A stretch of DNA of 64,000 nucleotides from Tectiglobus sp965223355 (GCA_965223355.1 CBDCWE010000003.1:3348001-3412000); one strand, 5' to 3'. Counted from the stretch's first letter, positions 43,580 through 53,812 are shown. Notes: a model not told the origin generated them from the sequence alone. Numbers and translations: made by a program.

Positions 43580-44854
43580 ATGGCACGCGTGGTCATGAAG
43601 TTCGGCGGCACCTCCGTCGCCAATTTGGAGCGGATTCGCAACGTCGCGAAACACGTCAAACGCGAGTTCGACGCCGGCAATGAAGTCGCAGTCGTCGTCT
43701 CTGCCATGGCGGGAACCACCAATCAACTGGTCGCATGGGTGCGCGAGGCATCCGCCCTGCATGACGCGCGCGAATACGACGCCGTGGTTGCGTCCGGTGA
43801 ACAGGTTACGGCTGGTTTGCTGGCGATCGTTTTGCAGGCACTGGGCGTTCCGGCGCGGTCCTGGCAGGGCTGGCAAATCCCGGTCGCCACCGACCAGTCG
43901 CACGGGGCCGCCCGCATTCAGAGCATCGACGGTGGCAGGGTCGGCGAACGTCTCGCCAACGGCGAAGTTGCGGTCGTGACCGGCTTCCAGGGCATCGAAC
44001 CTGAGCGCAATCGGATCGCAACACTCGGGCGCGGCGGCTCAGACACGAGTGCGGTCGCCCTCGCCATCGCGCTGGCAGCAGATGTTTGCGATATCTACAC
44101 CGATGTTGATGGTGTCTATACCAGCGACCCGCGGATCGTGCCCAAGGCGCGCAGAATGTCTCGAATCTCGTACGAAGAGATGCTCGAAATGGCCTCATTG
44201 GGCTCAAAGGTTCTGCAAACGCGTTCCGTTGAGCTTGCTATGGTCCACGGTATGCGCACGCGCGTGCTGTCCAGTTTCGCCGATCCCGACAGTTTGGCGG
44301 CGGTGATGGCGGACAGCCATTGGGACGATGTCGGTACGATTGTTTGCGACGAGGATGAAATCGTGGAATCACAAGTTGTTAGCGGAATTGCCTACGCCAA
44401 GGATGAAGCCAAAGTCACGATCCTCGAGGTTGCCGATAAGCCCGGTGTCGCGGCCCGCGTGTTCGGTCCGCTCGCGGCCGCCAATATCAACGTTGACATG
44501 ATCGTGCAGAATCTTTCTTCGGACGGCCAGCACACCGACATGACATTTACGGTCAATGCGACCGAGCTTGAGCGCACCAGACAGGTGCTGGAGCGGGCGC
44601 GCGAGGATATCGGCTACGCCGACATCACGAGCTCCGCCGACGTCGTCAAGGTCTCCGTCATCGGTATCGGCATGCGCTCGCACGCCGGCGTTGCTGCCGA
44701 TATGTTCAAGGCGCTGGCCGAGAAGAACATCAATATCCTTGCGATCACGACGTCGGAGATCAAGGTCAGCGTGTTGATCGACGCCGCCTATGCGGAATTG
44801 GCCGTGCGAACGCTGCATTCGCTCTACGGCCTTGACGGCGATCAGGCGTCTTAG
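43580..44854 (+). CDS. lysC: Aspartate kinase
   Basis: 424 residues from ATG 43580; the frame is open to 43433, but the family starts at MARVVMKFGGTSVA. Catalyses phosphorylation of aspartate, the first step towards Lys, Met and Thr. The kinase motif is KFGGTSVA (7-14), with TLGRGGSDTSAVALA (about 150-165) and TDVDGVYTSDPR. Two C-terminal ACT domains (about 265-420) imply feedback control by lysine and/or threonine. It is followed by ptsP after 142 bp, a conserved order in Rhizobiales. Confidence 0.96.
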   Translation: MARVVMKFGGTSVANLERIRNVAKHVKREFDAGNEVAVVVSAMAGTTNQLVAWVREASALHDAREYDAVVASGEQVTAGLLAIVLQALGVPARSWQGWQIPVATDQSHGAARIQSIDGGRVGERLANGEVAVVTGFQGIEPERNRIATLGRGGSDTSAVALAIALAADVCDIYTDVDGVYTSDPRIVPKARRMSRISYEEMLEMASLGSKVLQTRSVELAMVHGMRTRVLSSFADPDSLAAVMADSHWDDVGTIVCDEDEIVESQVVSGIAYAKDEAKVTILEVADKPGVAARVFGPLAAANINVDMIVQNLSSDGQHTDMTFTVNATELERTRQVLERAREDIGYADITSSADVVKVSVIGIGMRSHAGVAADMFKALAEKNINILAITTSEIKVSVLIDAAYAELAVRTLHSLYGLDGDQAS

Positions 44855-44996
44855 CCTTAAAACTGCCCGACACTAGACTGCCCCGTACTGAACTGCCTGA
44901 CAGTGGGCGAATGTCGCGGTCGCGGAGCAGCTGTTGACCTGAGATTTGGTAATTTGTGCGGGCTCGAAAGTCCGTCTAATAAAGCGTTAGCGGAAG

Positions 44997-47291
44997 ATGG
45001 CCGCACGGCTAAGCGATGAGAAGGCGATGATGCACAGCGAACCAGCGCTGCGCGTGATCACGCGCCGGCTTCGAGAGATAATGGCCGAGGCGGGCGACGG
45101 TCAGGCGCGGCTCGACAAGATCGTGCGCCTGATCTCGGGCCTGATGGTCGCCGAGGTGTGTTCCATCTACTTCAAGCGCCAGGACGGCTCGTTGGAGCTG
45201 TTTGCGACCGAAGGCCTCAACCCGGGCGCAGTCCACCAGACCCGGCTCGACCGCGGCGAAGGTCTGGTCGGCCAGGCCGCCGAGACCGCGGTTCCGATCA
45301 ACGAACCGGAGGCCCAGCAGCACCCGGCCTTTTCGTATCGGCCGGAGACCGGTGAAGAGGCTTATCATTCGCTGCTGGCGGTGCCGATCCTGCGCGGTGG
45401 GATGGTGCTCGGCGTACTCGTCATCCAAAACCAGACGCCACGCGAATACTCCGAAGAAGACGTCGAGATCATGCAAACCACCGCCATGGTGGTGGCCGAG
45501 CATCTGGTGTCCGGTGACGTTGCACGGGCCATGGTCGATGACGAACTCGATCGATCGCTGGCGGTCGCTCTCGACGGCGTCGCGATCGCGGACGGCATTG
45601 CGCTCGGACATGTCGTGCTACACCAGCCCCGCGTTGTGGTCACGACGCTGCTGGCCGAGGATCCCGCGGTCGAAGGCGAGCGGCTGGAACGGGCGGTACG
45701 CGATTTGCGCACCAGTATCGACGACATGCTGGCACACGAGACCGTCTCTCATGCCGGCGCCCATCGCGACGTGCTGGAGACCTACCGGCTGTTTGCCAAC
45801 GACAAGGGCTGGGTGCGGCGCATGCATGACGTGGTGCGCGAGGGCCTGACGGCGGAAGCCGCCGTCGCCCGCGTCCAAAACGGTACGCGCGCGCGCATGC
45901 TGCATCAAAACGATCCGTTCTGGCGTGAGCGTTTGCGCGACCTCGATGATATCGCCGACCGATTGCTGCGCATTCTTGCGGGACGAACGACGGCGGCCTT
46001 GGAACAGATTGATCTGCCTGAAGATACGGTCCTGGTGGCCCGCAACATGGGGCCGGCGGAGCTGCTCGATTATGATACCAGCCGGCTGCGCGGACTGGTC
46101 GTCGAAGAAGCCAGTGCCCAAAGCCACGTCGCGATTGTTGCACGCGCGCTCGGGATTGCGGCCGTCGGTGAGATCCCGAGGGTCATCGAAGGGGTCAGCG
46201 CCGGTGATGCGATTATTGTCGACGGCGAGGCAGGCCAGGTCCACCTTCGACCATCGCCGGACATCATTGCCGCTTTCAACGACAAAGTGCGGTTTCGGGC
46301 GCGGCGTCAGCAACAGTTTGCAGCGCTCCGTGACAAGCGCGCAATCACCAAGGACGGGGCCAAGATATGCCTCTACATGAACGCCGGTTTGATGGCGGAC
46401 ATGACGCATCTGCGCGAGACCGGCGCCGAAGGGATCGGACTGTTTCGCACCGAACTCCAGTTTATGATCGTGTCGACCTTTCCGTTGCTCGGCCGGCAAA
46501 CGCAGACCTATCGCCAGATCTTGGACGGGGCCGGCGACAAACCCGTCGTGTTTCGGGCGCTGGACATCGGAGGTGACAAGGCCCTGCCCTACCTCAGGCA
46601 GCCGAAGGAAGACAATCCGGCGATTGGCTGGCGGGCGGTGCGCCTGGCGCTGGACCGTCCGGCACTCTTCAAGCTGCAGGTGCGCGCCCTGCTCAGGGCT
46701 GGCGCCGGGCGAACGTTGCGGTTGATGGTGCCGATGGTAAGCACGGCAACGGAAATCGATCAGGCTAAGGCGCTGATCGACAGCGAATTGGAGCGCGCGA
46801 AGGACAAGGGCGGCAGGCTGCCGGACAAGGTTATGGTCGGCGCCATGATCGAGGTGCCGAGTATTCTCCTGGAGCTCGATGCGGTGATGGCGCGGGTCGA
46901 TTTTGCCTCCGTCGGTAGCAATGATCTGCTCCAGTTCCTATATGCAGCAGATCGCTCGAATCCGCTGGTCGCAGGGCGGTATGATCCACTGTCGATGGCG
47001 GCGCTGCGGGCGCTCAAGATGGTGCAGGATGCGGGCGATCGTCACGGCGTTCCGGTAACATTGTGCGGCGAGTTTGCAGCTCAGCCTTTGCAGGCAATGG
47101 CGCTCGTCGGGCTTGGCTACCGGGCCTTGTCGGTGGCGCCCGCCGCCGTCGGTCCCGTCAAACGCATGATCCTGTCCCTCGACAAGGGCCGGGTCGCAGA
47201 GTTCATCGCGGAGCGGATGACGGCGCCACAGGTCGGCGATCTGCGCGCGGCGCTGCAAAAATTCGCCGAGGGTGATAGCGTCGAGATTTGA
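44997..47291 (+). CDS. ptsP: PtsP, enzyme I of the nitrogen phosphotransferase system
   Basis: 764 residues. Transfers phosphate from phosphoenolpyruvate to NPr (PtsO) in the regulatory PTS-Ntr chain. An N-terminal GAF domain spans about 25-165 (HSLLAVPILRGGMVLGVLV). Next come the EI helical domain and the phospho-His segment ASAQSHVAIVARALG. A C-terminal PEP-binding barrel has GIGLFRTELQFM, RALDIGGDKALPY and VTLCGEF. The glutamine-sensing GAF domain is the mark of PtsP rather than sugar enzyme I. The prfA start lies 53 bp beyond its stop. Confidence 0.96.
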   Translation: MAARLSDEKAMMHSEPALRVITRRLREIMAEAGDGQARLDKIVRLISGLMVAEVCSIYFKRQDGSLELFATEGLNPGAVHQTRLDRGEGLVGQAAETAVPINEPEAQQHPAFSYRPETGEEAYHSLLAVPILRGGMVLGVLVIQNQTPREYSEEDVEIMQTTAMVVAEHLVSGDVARAMVDDELDRSLAVALDGVAIADGIALGHVVLHQPRVVVTTLLAEDPAVEGERLERAVRDLRTSIDDMLAHETVSHAGAHRDVLETYRLFANDKGWVRRMHDVVREGLTAEAAVARVQNGTRARMLHQNDPFWRERLRDLDDIADRLLRILAGRTTAALEQIDLPEDTVLVARNMGPAELLDYDTSRLRGLVVEEASAQSHVAIVARALGIAAVGEIPRVIEGVSAGDAIIVDGEAGQVHLRPSPDIIAAFNDKVRFRARRQQQFAALRDKRAITKDGAKICLYMNAGLMADMTHLRETGAEGIGLFRTELQFMIVSTFPLLGRQTQTYRQILDGAGDKPVVFRALDIGGDKALPYLRQPKEDNPAIGWRAVRLALDRPALFKLQVRALLRAGAGRTLRLMVPMVSTATEIDQAKALIDSELERAKDKGGRLPDKVMVGAMIEVPSILLELDAVMARVDFASVGSNDLLQFLYAADRSNPLVAGRYDPLSMAALRALKMVQDAGDRHGVPVTLCGEFAAQPLQAMALVGLGYRALSVAPAAVGPVKRMILSLDKGRVAEFIAERMTAPQVGDLRAALQKFAEGDSVEI

Positions 47292-47344
47292 GCAATTGCG
47301 CGGACGGCTGCCTGCCAGGGATCCGCCGATCAACCGGGACGAGG

Positions 47345-48427
47345 ATGAGTTCGTTACCACAAGAAAAGCTGGCGGAGATTGTCGAGCGCTGGGCCTTGGT
47401 TCAGCAGGAAATGAATGCCAACTCCGATAAGACGGCGTTCGTTCGCCTGTCGAAGGAATTTGCCAGCCTTGACCCGATCGTTGCCACGATCAAACAGCTG
47501 GAAGCGGCAGCGGCCGAAGCGGACGATCTTCGCGGCGTCCTCGACGAAGCCGGAAATGATGCAGAAATGGCAGCACTTGCGCGCGAAGAACTGCGCGCCC
47601 TGGAGCCGAAGCTTGCCGATCTGGAGCAAGCGCTCAAGGTTCAGTTGCTGCCGAAGGACGAGGCCGATGACAAGGGTGTCATCATCGAAGTGCGCGCCGG
47701 TACGGGCGGCGATGAGGCGGCGCTTTTTGCAGCGGATCTGTTTCGCATGTACACGCGCTATGCAGAGCTCAAACGTTGGTCGGTCGAAATTTTGAGTGTC
47801 TCCGAAAACGATCTCGGCGGCTACAAGGAGATCACGGCCGCGATCACGGGCGACGGCGTCTTCGCCCGGTTGAAGTTCGAGTCCGGGGTGCACCGGGTGC
47901 AACGGGTCCCGGCGACGGAGGCCAGCGGGCGCATCCATACCTCGGCGGCGACGGTTGCGGTGTTGCCGGACGCCGACGACGTCGATATCGATGTCCGCCA
48001 GGAGGATTTGCGAATCGATACGATGCGTGCCTCCGGTGCCGGCGGCCAGCACGTCAACACGACAGATTCAGCAGTGCGGATTACCCATGTCCCGACCGGG
48101 CTGGTGGTGGTTTCCTCGGAAAAATCGCAGCATCAGAACCGGCGCAACGCAATGCAGGTTCTGCGCTCCCGCCTCTATGAACTGGAACGCGAGAAGGTGG
48201 CCAGCGACCGGGCAGAACAGCGCCGTGATCAAGTTGGCTCGGGCGATCGCTCGCAGCGCATTCGAACCTACAATTTTCCGCAGGGCCGGGTGACCGATCA
48301 CCGTATCAATCTGACGTTGCACAAACTCGATCAAATGCTGGAGGGCGTCGTGCTGGATGACGTGGTCGATGCACTGATAACCGATCACCAGGTCAAGCAG
48401 CTGGCGGCGATGGACGATGCCGGCTGA
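47345..48427 (+). CDS. prfA: Peptide chain release factor 1
   Basis: 360 residues from ATG 47345, preceded by GGGACGAGG; the open frame to 47288 is not used. Recognises UAA and UAG on the ribosome. The tripeptide anticodon PAT occurs in HRVQRVPATEASGRIHTS and the catalytic GGQ in GAGGQHVNTTDSAVRITH. The length matches the family. Its end overlaps prmC by 11 bp; PrmC methylates the GGQ glutamine. Confidence 0.97.
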   Translation: MSSLPQEKLAEIVERWALVQQEMNANSDKTAFVRLSKEFASLDPIVATIKQLEAAAAEADDLRGVLDEAGNDAEMAALAREELRALEPKLADLEQALKVQLLPKDEADDKGVIIEVRAGTGGDEAALFAADLFRMYTRYAELKRWSVEILSVSENDLGGYKEITAAITGDGVFARLKFESGVHRVQRVPATEASGRIHTSAATVAVLPDADDVDIDVRQEDLRIDTMRASGAGGQHVNTTDSAVRITHVPTGLVVVSSEKSQHQNRRNAMQVLRSRLYELEREKVASDRAEQRRDQVGSGDRSQRIRTYNFPQGRVTDHRINLTLHKLDQMLEGVVLDDVVDALITDHQVKQLAAMDDAG

Positions 48428-49364
48428 TCGGTCGGTCATGGACGACCCGAGTGACGAGCCGAGGGCCGACCCAAGGGTCAACCCGAGGCCGGCCCGCCCG
48501 ACGCTGGCCGACGTCTACACGGACGTTGTCGGGGACTTGCAGCGCCATGACGTTGCCAACGCACGGCACGAAGCGCGGGCGCTGATCGTCGATGCGGCCG
48601 GGCTCGATGCGGTCGATTTTGTCGTCGGGCCGGACCTTGTGCTGGCGCCGGCGCAATGCCGCGCCATTTCGGCCTGGCTCAAGCGGCGATGTGCCGGAGA
48701 ACCGTTAGCGCGGATTCGTGGCTGGCAGGAGTTTTACGGTCGCCGGTTTGTCGTGTCGGCGGCGACGCTCGAACCGCGGCCGGACACTGAAACACTGATC
48801 GATGCCGCGCTTGAATTGGTCGACGCGCGCCACGGTCGCAACCATCCCTGGCGGATCATCGATGTCGGAACCGGCAGCGGTTGTCTTGTGTTGACCTTGT
48901 TGGCGGAACTGCCACAGGCAACGGCGGTTGCGACCGACATATCTGTTCAAGCCCTAGCTACGGCGCTTCACAATGCCAACGAGTTGCGCCTGGCCGACCG
49001 TCTCAGCCTGCACCACACCAATTTTCTCGATGGCATTGCGGGTCGGTTCGAGCTTTTGATTTCCAATCCGCCTTATGTGAAATCCAAGGATATCGCGACA
49101 CTTGAGGTTGAAGTGCAGGGCCATGATCCGGTGTTGTCGCTCGATGGCGGCGCGGACGGGCTTGCCTGCTATCGTGCGATCGGCGCGGCGGCGAAGCTGC
49201 ATCTTGGCGACAGTCTGATGATCCTCGAAACGGCCTGTGATGATGATCAACGGGTGACCGATGCGGTGCTGTCAGCAGCCGGGCCGGGCGTCTTTCGACC
49301 GCTGCGCGTGTGGCAGGACCTGAGCGGATGCAACCGCTGTGTTGCGCTTGAGACACTTTGCTAA
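48417..49364 (+). CDS. prmC: PrmC, release-factor glutamine methyltransferase
   Basis: 315 residues from ATG 48417 (ATG 48438 is also possible). N5-methylates the glutamine of the GGQ motif in release factors. An N-terminal helical domain (about 30-100) contains GEPLARIRGWQEFYGRRF. The SAM-binding fold has IDVGTGSGCLVLTLL and ATDIS, and the NPPY motif reads LISNPPYV. It overlaps prfA, so both are made from one message. The first 25 residues are Asp/Pro/Arg-rich and atypical. Confidence 0.96.
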   Translation: MPADRSVMDDPSDEPRADPRVNPRPARPTLADVYTDVVGDLQRHDVANARHEARALIVDAAGLDAVDFVVGPDLVLAPAQCRAISAWLKRRCAGEPLARIRGWQEFYGRRFVVSAATLEPRPDTETLIDAALELVDARHGRNHPWRIIDVGTGSGCLVLTLLAELPQATAVATDISVQALATALHNANELRLADRLSLHHTNFLDGIAGRFELLISNPPYVKSKDIATLEVEVQGHDPVLSLDGGADGLACYRAIGAAAKLHLGDSLMILETACDDDQRVTDAVLSAAGPGVFRPLRVWQDLSGCNRCVALETLC

Positions 49365-49752
49365 GGATGACTTGAAAAACAGTTGGAATCGGATTGATAT
49401 TCGGCTACGGTGTAGCCAGGGAACGACGCACGTGCACCTTTTTCAGCGAGCAGATCTGCCGCGACGGCACGAGCAAGACAAGACTGCATCACATTGGCGA
49501 TTGTCTAAGTTTGCTGCGAACGCGCACGAGTTCGGCGAGCTGACAGCTGACGATCAATATTCGATGTGCGAAGCGCTCTTCCAGCTTAATGCGTAGCTTG
49601 GCTGCGCGGAGCAGACGGCCGGAATGGGCAAGATGGTTTGATGGCCAGCTTCCAAACGGATGTATGGATGCGGATTGGTTCGCGACCATCTGGCTGGTGG
49701 GTGCAGGACCGCTAGTATTATTTCAATTGGCGATTGAGAGCGGGTCCGATTG

Positions 49753-49956
49753 GGCAACGGATCCAATAGGGCGACAGATCCGATAGGGCGACAGACCCAA
49801 TGAGGCGACAGACCCAATGAGGCGACAAACCCAATAGGGCGACAAACCTAATGAGGCGACAGACCCAATGAGGCGACAGGCCCAATGAGGCGACAAACCC
49901 AATAGGGCGACAAACCTAATGAGGCGACAAACCCAATGAGGCAACAGACCCAATGA
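49753..49956 (+). repeat. Twelve 17-bp tandem repeats ahead of the DUF4167 gene
   Basis: Consensus GGCGACARACCCAATRR, head to tail, running straight into the ATG of the next gene (49953). Most units contain AATGAGG, so the real start codon lies in the last unit, and earlier units offer further ATGs in changing frames because 17 is not a multiple of three. The gap 49365-49752 shows no convincing gene. Confidence 0.95.
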
Positions 49957-50657
49957 GGCAAGGACAACAGAACCGTCGTGGCCGCGGACGCAACCGCAAG
50001 AATCAGAATCCGCTGACGCGTAGTTTCGAATCCAGCGGTCCGGACGTTAAGATTCGGGGCACGCCTTCGCATATCGCCGAGAAGTATATGTCGATGGCGC
50101 GCGACGCGCTTGCATCCGGTGATCCGGTTCTTGCCGAGAACTATCTGCAGCATGCCGAGCACTACAACCGCATCATTATGAGTTATCGCGAACAGCAAAC
50201 GCCGGTTGGCGAGGGTGCCGGCGCTGGCAACGGTCGAAATCGGCTGCACGACAGCGGTGAGCAGCCGGATGTCGACGAGATTTCCGAAGCTGACGAGCCG
50301 GCCCCGGGACAGGAGCCGCAGCCGGTTATCGCGGGTGACGAGATTGGCGCCGAAGAGCAAGAAGAGCGGCCCGAGAGGGCGGTGCGACGCGGCAATGGCG
50401 CACGCGGGATGGGGCGTCGGCGGCGGCACGAGCCACGCGAGAACGGTCATGCCGGCCATGGCGGGGATGATGAGGAACTTGTGCAAGACGCTGGCCCGGC
50501 GCGGACCAACCGCCGCAAGGATGCTTTTGTAGATGATGAGGAGCAGCCGAATTTTCTGAAGCGGCCCGTGCGTCGCCCACGACGCGGCCAAGCAAACGAA
50601 GCCAAAGATGACAATGCGGCGGACGACGGTCAGACCGCCGACGAAGCTGCCGAATAG
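49953..50657 (+). CDS. DUF4167 protein
   Basis: 234 residues. The N-terminal 90 residues are the DUF4167 domain: a basic GQQNRRGRGRNRKN stretch suited to RNA binding, then SFESSGPDVKIRGTP and an AEKYMSMARDALASGDPVLAENYLQHAEHY block. The rest is acidic and low in complexity, rich in Glu, Asp, Arg and Gly. DUF4167 is almost confined to alphaproteobacteria and lies behind prmC in many of them. Function unknown. Its start codon is inside the last 17-bp repeat, and no normal Shine-Dalgarno is visible apart from GAGGCAA-like repeat bases. Confidence 0.88.
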   Translation: MRQGQQNRRGRGRNRKNQNPLTRSFESSGPDVKIRGTPSHIAEKYMSMARDALASGDPVLAENYLQHAEHYNRIIMSYREQQTPVGEGAGAGNGRNRLHDSGEQPDVDEISEADEPAPGQEPQPVIAGDEIGAEEQEERPERAVRRGNGARGMGRRRRHEPRENGHAGHGGDDEELVQDAGPARTNRRKDAFVDDEEQPNFLKRPVRRPRRGQANEAKDDNAADDGQTADEAAE

Positions 50658-51058
50658 AAACTTGCCTGATATACCAGCTATACCAGCCCGCATAAATATT
50701 GACCGGCTTCATGGGCCCTGACGGCTCACTCGGGCAGGCGCAGCGTGATGCCGGGCGGGGTAGCGGGCAAACGGTGCAACGCGCCTTGCCGGCGGTTTGA
50801 TTTTGCTTGATCCCGTTGTGCCAAGCCTTGCAGCCGCAGCGGCCCAAAACCCTTGCAAAACCGCAACCGGCTGCGAGGGCTCCTTGATCCTGAAGCTGCA
50901 GGAAAAAGCAAAGTCGCCCTGCCGGGCCGCCGCAAACAGCAGTTTTTCCATAGTACCTTGAAAAAAGGACACCGCGGCGAAGTCGAAGGACTTTGTCACA
51001 GCCGACCGGATAGGACCGTATGGCTCGGGTTCACCGTATTCTGGGTGGACTGCACACT

Positions 51059-51194
51059 AGAGCAACCTGCCTTTATTCGGAATCGGAACGATCCTGAATA
51101 AAGGCAGAAAGTTGCTCGCCTCTAAAGTGGCGATCATCTTTGTGCTTTAAGTTGGAACCGCAATAGCGGTTCCAACTTAAAGCACGATGATCTA
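51059..51194 (-). repeat. Dispersed palindromic repeat, copy D, plus adjoining hairpin
   Basis: 51059-51140 is a full copy in the B orientation (AGAGCAACCTGCCTTTATTC, centre, GAATAAAGGCAGAAAGTTGCTC, GCCTCTAAAG). It is followed by a second perfect hairpin: arms 51142-51161 and 51166-51185 (20 bp, GTGCTTTAAGTTGGAACCGC) around AATA. The rest of 50658-51220 shows no gene. Confidence 0.85.
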
Positions 51195-51220
51195 AGGACA
51201 GATAAAGCGGCGGTCATGGC

Positions 51221-52042
51221 TCAAGCGATGCCGCTGGCGGCCGAGCGCCCGCCATCGACGACGATTTCCGCCGCTGTGATGTAGCGCGCTTCATCCGACA
51301 CCAGAAACAAAACCGCATGCGCCACGTCCCAGGCATCGCCCATCTTGCCGGTCGGACACTGCGCGTTACGCCGGTCGATCAAGCCCTGGACATCGTTGGC
51401 GCCAATCGTCTTGGCAAGCCGATGTTCGACCAATGCGGTGTGCATCAGCCCCGGCACCACCGTGTTGCAGCGAATGCCCTGCTTGGCATACGAAATCGCG
51501 GTCGACTTGGAAAATGCCAATATCCCAAGTTTGGCCGTCGAATAAGCAACGTGGGCACGTTCGGCGCTCATGCCGAAACCGGCCACCGAACTGAGGTTGA
51601 CAATCGCACCGCCGCCCTGCCGCTCCATAACCGGCAGGACATGCTTGCAGCCGAGAAACGCCGTTTTGAGATTGTGATCGATTTGCTTATCCCACAGATC
51701 TTCGCTCATCGTCACCGCGGTGCCGGGGGCCGACCCGCCAACATTGTTGACCAGGATATCGATACGGCCGAACTGCGCCAGGCAGTCGGCAACGGCGGCT
51801 GCCACCTGATCGGTCTTCGTCATGTCGACCGCGCGCGTTGCACACACGCCGCCCTCGCGCGCGATGATGCCTTGGGTGACAGCCACGGCCTCGGCGCGAA
51901 GATCGACGCCGAACACTTTCGCCCCTTGTCTGGCCAACAGCACCGCCGTCGCCTTACCATTGCCCCAGATCGCGGCATCCGGATCATCACCAACCGAACC
52001 GGCTCCGGAAATAAAGGCAACCTTGTCTTTGAGAGAGAGCAT
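51221..52042 (-). CDS. Short-chain dehydrogenase/reductase
   Basis: 273 residues from ATG 52042; the frame to 52108 adds residues without family character. NAD(P)-dependent oxidoreductase of the classical SDR type. The cofactor loop GAGSVG is extended by DDPDAAIWGNGKATA. NNVGG is the NNAG equivalent, with Ser in NLSSVAG and the catalytic YSTAK. The end VVDGGRSA is typical. The substrate is unknown. It lies 112 bp downstream of the TPR gene on the same strand. Confidence 0.9.
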   Translation of the reverse strand: MLSLKDKVAFISGAGSVGDDPDAAIWGNGKATAVLLARQGAKVFGVDLRAEAVAVTQGIIAREGGVCATRAVDMTKTDQVAAAVADCLAQFGRIDILVNNVGGSAPGTAVTMSEDLWDKQIDHNLKTAFLGCKHVLPVMERQGGGAIVNLSSVAGFGMSAERAHVAYSTAKLGILAFSKSTAISYAKQGIRCNTVVPGLMHTALVEHRLAKTIGANDVQGLIDRRNAQCPTGKMGDAWDVAHAVLFLVSDEARYITAAEIVVDGGRSAASGIA

Positions 52043-52153
52043 TTCCGACCTTTCATCGCTGTCGTCGAGGGCACCGCAATCAGTGCTGCAGCGCCCCCCA
52101 ATTTTCACGGGTTCACAGTCATAACAACCAGGCCGTGACGGCGTTGCGCTGCG

Positions 52154-53812
52154 TTATTCGGCGGCCATCGCAACCTGCCGGCAGAAGCAGGATGCCTTGA
52201 TCGGCATCTCGGCGCGGGCCGCGGCGAGGTCAAGGCGCTGTTTGATCAACCCGGCCTCCGCGTTCTCACCCCGCATGGTCAGACACTCATGCAGCCCATG
52301 CAGCGACCACAGATTGTCGGGATGCTGGCAGGCTCGGCTGAGCTTGCCATCGAGCCCGAGGTCGGAGCGATAGACGGCTTCTGCCTCTTCGGCACGGCCT
52401 TGTTCGAGCAACAGCGCGCCCAGCGCGTGCCGGCTCGGCTGCATCCAGCCCCACGGTTCATCATAGGGGAGGGCATCATCCAGCTCGACGGCCTTGCGCA
52501 AATGCGCGAAGGCCGCATCATAGTTTTCCTTACGGTACTCGAGTTCGCCGTTGAGCATCGCCTCGGCGACGGCGAGGAGATCGATCATGGTGTTGTTGTG
52601 AACCCGGCGACCTTCCGGCACCCGCGCCTTGGCTGCCAGGAACGACACCTTTTCGGCCTCCGCCTCCGCCACGTTGCCCAGCGCAGACTGCGCCACCGAC
52701 TTGGCGTAATGCATCATGGCGACATTCGAGCAATAGAGTTCGCGATCCTTGGGCAGGTCCTGAGCGATAATCTCGTGCCATTTGCCAAAGCGCACGAGGA
52801 CGTGCTGCTTCATCGTCAGATATCCTTCGAGGAAATCGGCCATCGGCGGCGATTCAATGCGCAGCGCCGCCTCCGGAACGGTGGCGTTCAACTCCTCGGC
52901 AAGCGCAATCGCCGGGCGATACTGGCCAAGGAACATGGCGCCGTAGATCGCGAAATGGAAATTGTGAATCACATAGATCAGGTAGACGCCGGGATCGTCC
53001 GAATAAGCCAGGAACCGGCGGTCCGGCCCGAGCGCCTTTTGGTTGTAGACGAGGACATCATTGTAATGCCCGCACAGCACGTCGATATGCGTCGGCATAT
53101 GAATGAGATGCCCCGAATCCGGCATGATCGTGCGCAGATGGTCGCCGGCCCTCAATGCGCGCTGCGGATAGGGTGACATTTCCATCAGATGGACATAGAG
53201 GTGCAAAAGCCCGGGATGGTCCCACGCCGCCGGGATCTTTTCGAACGCCTCTTCAAGCGTTGCGATCGCCTCGACCGTGCCGGCAGCGGCAGCCGGCTGG
53301 CCGGACGGCAGATCCCACATCTTCCACGGCGTCTCGTTCATGATCGACTCGACGAACACCGAACGCACCTCGAGATCATCCGGATAGCGCTCGAAGATCT
53401 TACGCATTTCGATCGTATACGCCTTGTCCCAGGCGCCCATGTCGTCAATCGCATCACGTTGCGGATAGCGGGCCTGCAAAGCTCGGATCATCGCCTGTTC
53501 GACGGAACTCACGTTATCGACATGCGCAAGCGCGTCTTGCATCGCATCATAGGCGGCCGACAGCGCCATTTGCCGGCCCTTCGGATCATACCTGTGCCAC
53601 GGCAAGTTGTAGTTCGGTCCCGCCGCGTAGCTCACACCCCAATGCGCCATTGCGCACGCCGGATCATGCCCCATCGCCTTCTTGAAGCATTTGATCGACT
53701 CGCCGTGATTGAAGCCGAACAGCCAATTGAGCCCGCGGTCGAACCACAACTGCGCATCAGGCGACGACGTCGTAACCGTTCGGCTGTAGGGTCCCAGATC
53801 GAAATAGTCCAT
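52154..53812 (-). CDS. TPR protein, TTC38-like
   Basis: 552 residues built of helical pairs. The opening segment (LWFDRGLNWLFGFNHGESIKCFKKAM, interrupted here only by length of the helix pair) and HWGVSYAAGPNYN, LIHMPTHIDVLCGHY and YYDAAFAHLRKAVELD-like parts fit the TTC38-type tetratricopeptide family. It is a soluble cytoplasmic protein without signal peptide. No catalytic residues are evident. It may share a transcript with the SDR gene downstream. Confidence 0.82.
   Translation of the reverse strand: MDYFDLGPYSRTVTTSSPDAQLWFDRGLNWLFGFNHGESIKCFKKAMGHDPACAMAHWGVSYAAGPNYNLPWHRYDPKGRQMALSAAYDAMQDALAHVDNVSSVEQAMIRALQARYPQRDAIDDMGAWDKAYTIEMRKIFERYPDDLEVRSVFVESIMNETPWKMWDLPSGQPAAAAGTVEAIATLEEAFEKIPAAWDHPGLLHLYVHLMEMSPYPQRALRAGDHLRTIMPDSGHLIHMPTHIDVLCGHYNDVLVYNQKALGPDRRFLAYSDDPGVYLIYVIHNFHFAIYGAMFLGQYRPAIALAEELNATVPEAALRIESPPMADFLEGYLTMKQHVLVRFGKWHEIIAQDLPKDRELYCSNVAMMHYAKSVAQSALGNVAEAEAEKVSFLAAKARVPEGRRVHNNTMIDLLAVAEAMLNGELEYRKENYDAAFAHLRKAVELDDALPYDEPWGWMQPSRHALGALLLEQGRAEEAEAVYRSDLGLDGKLSRACQHPDNLWSLHGLHECLTMRGENAEAGLIKQRLDLAAARAEMPIKASCFCRQVAMAAE

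Noticed and set aside
49753..49956. Possible CRISPR array
   Set aside because: The 17-bp units are contiguous with no spacers, and no cas genes are present.
52289..53176. Long plus-strand frame opposite the TPR gene
   Set aside because: The minus-strand protein shows coherent helical repeats; this frame does not.
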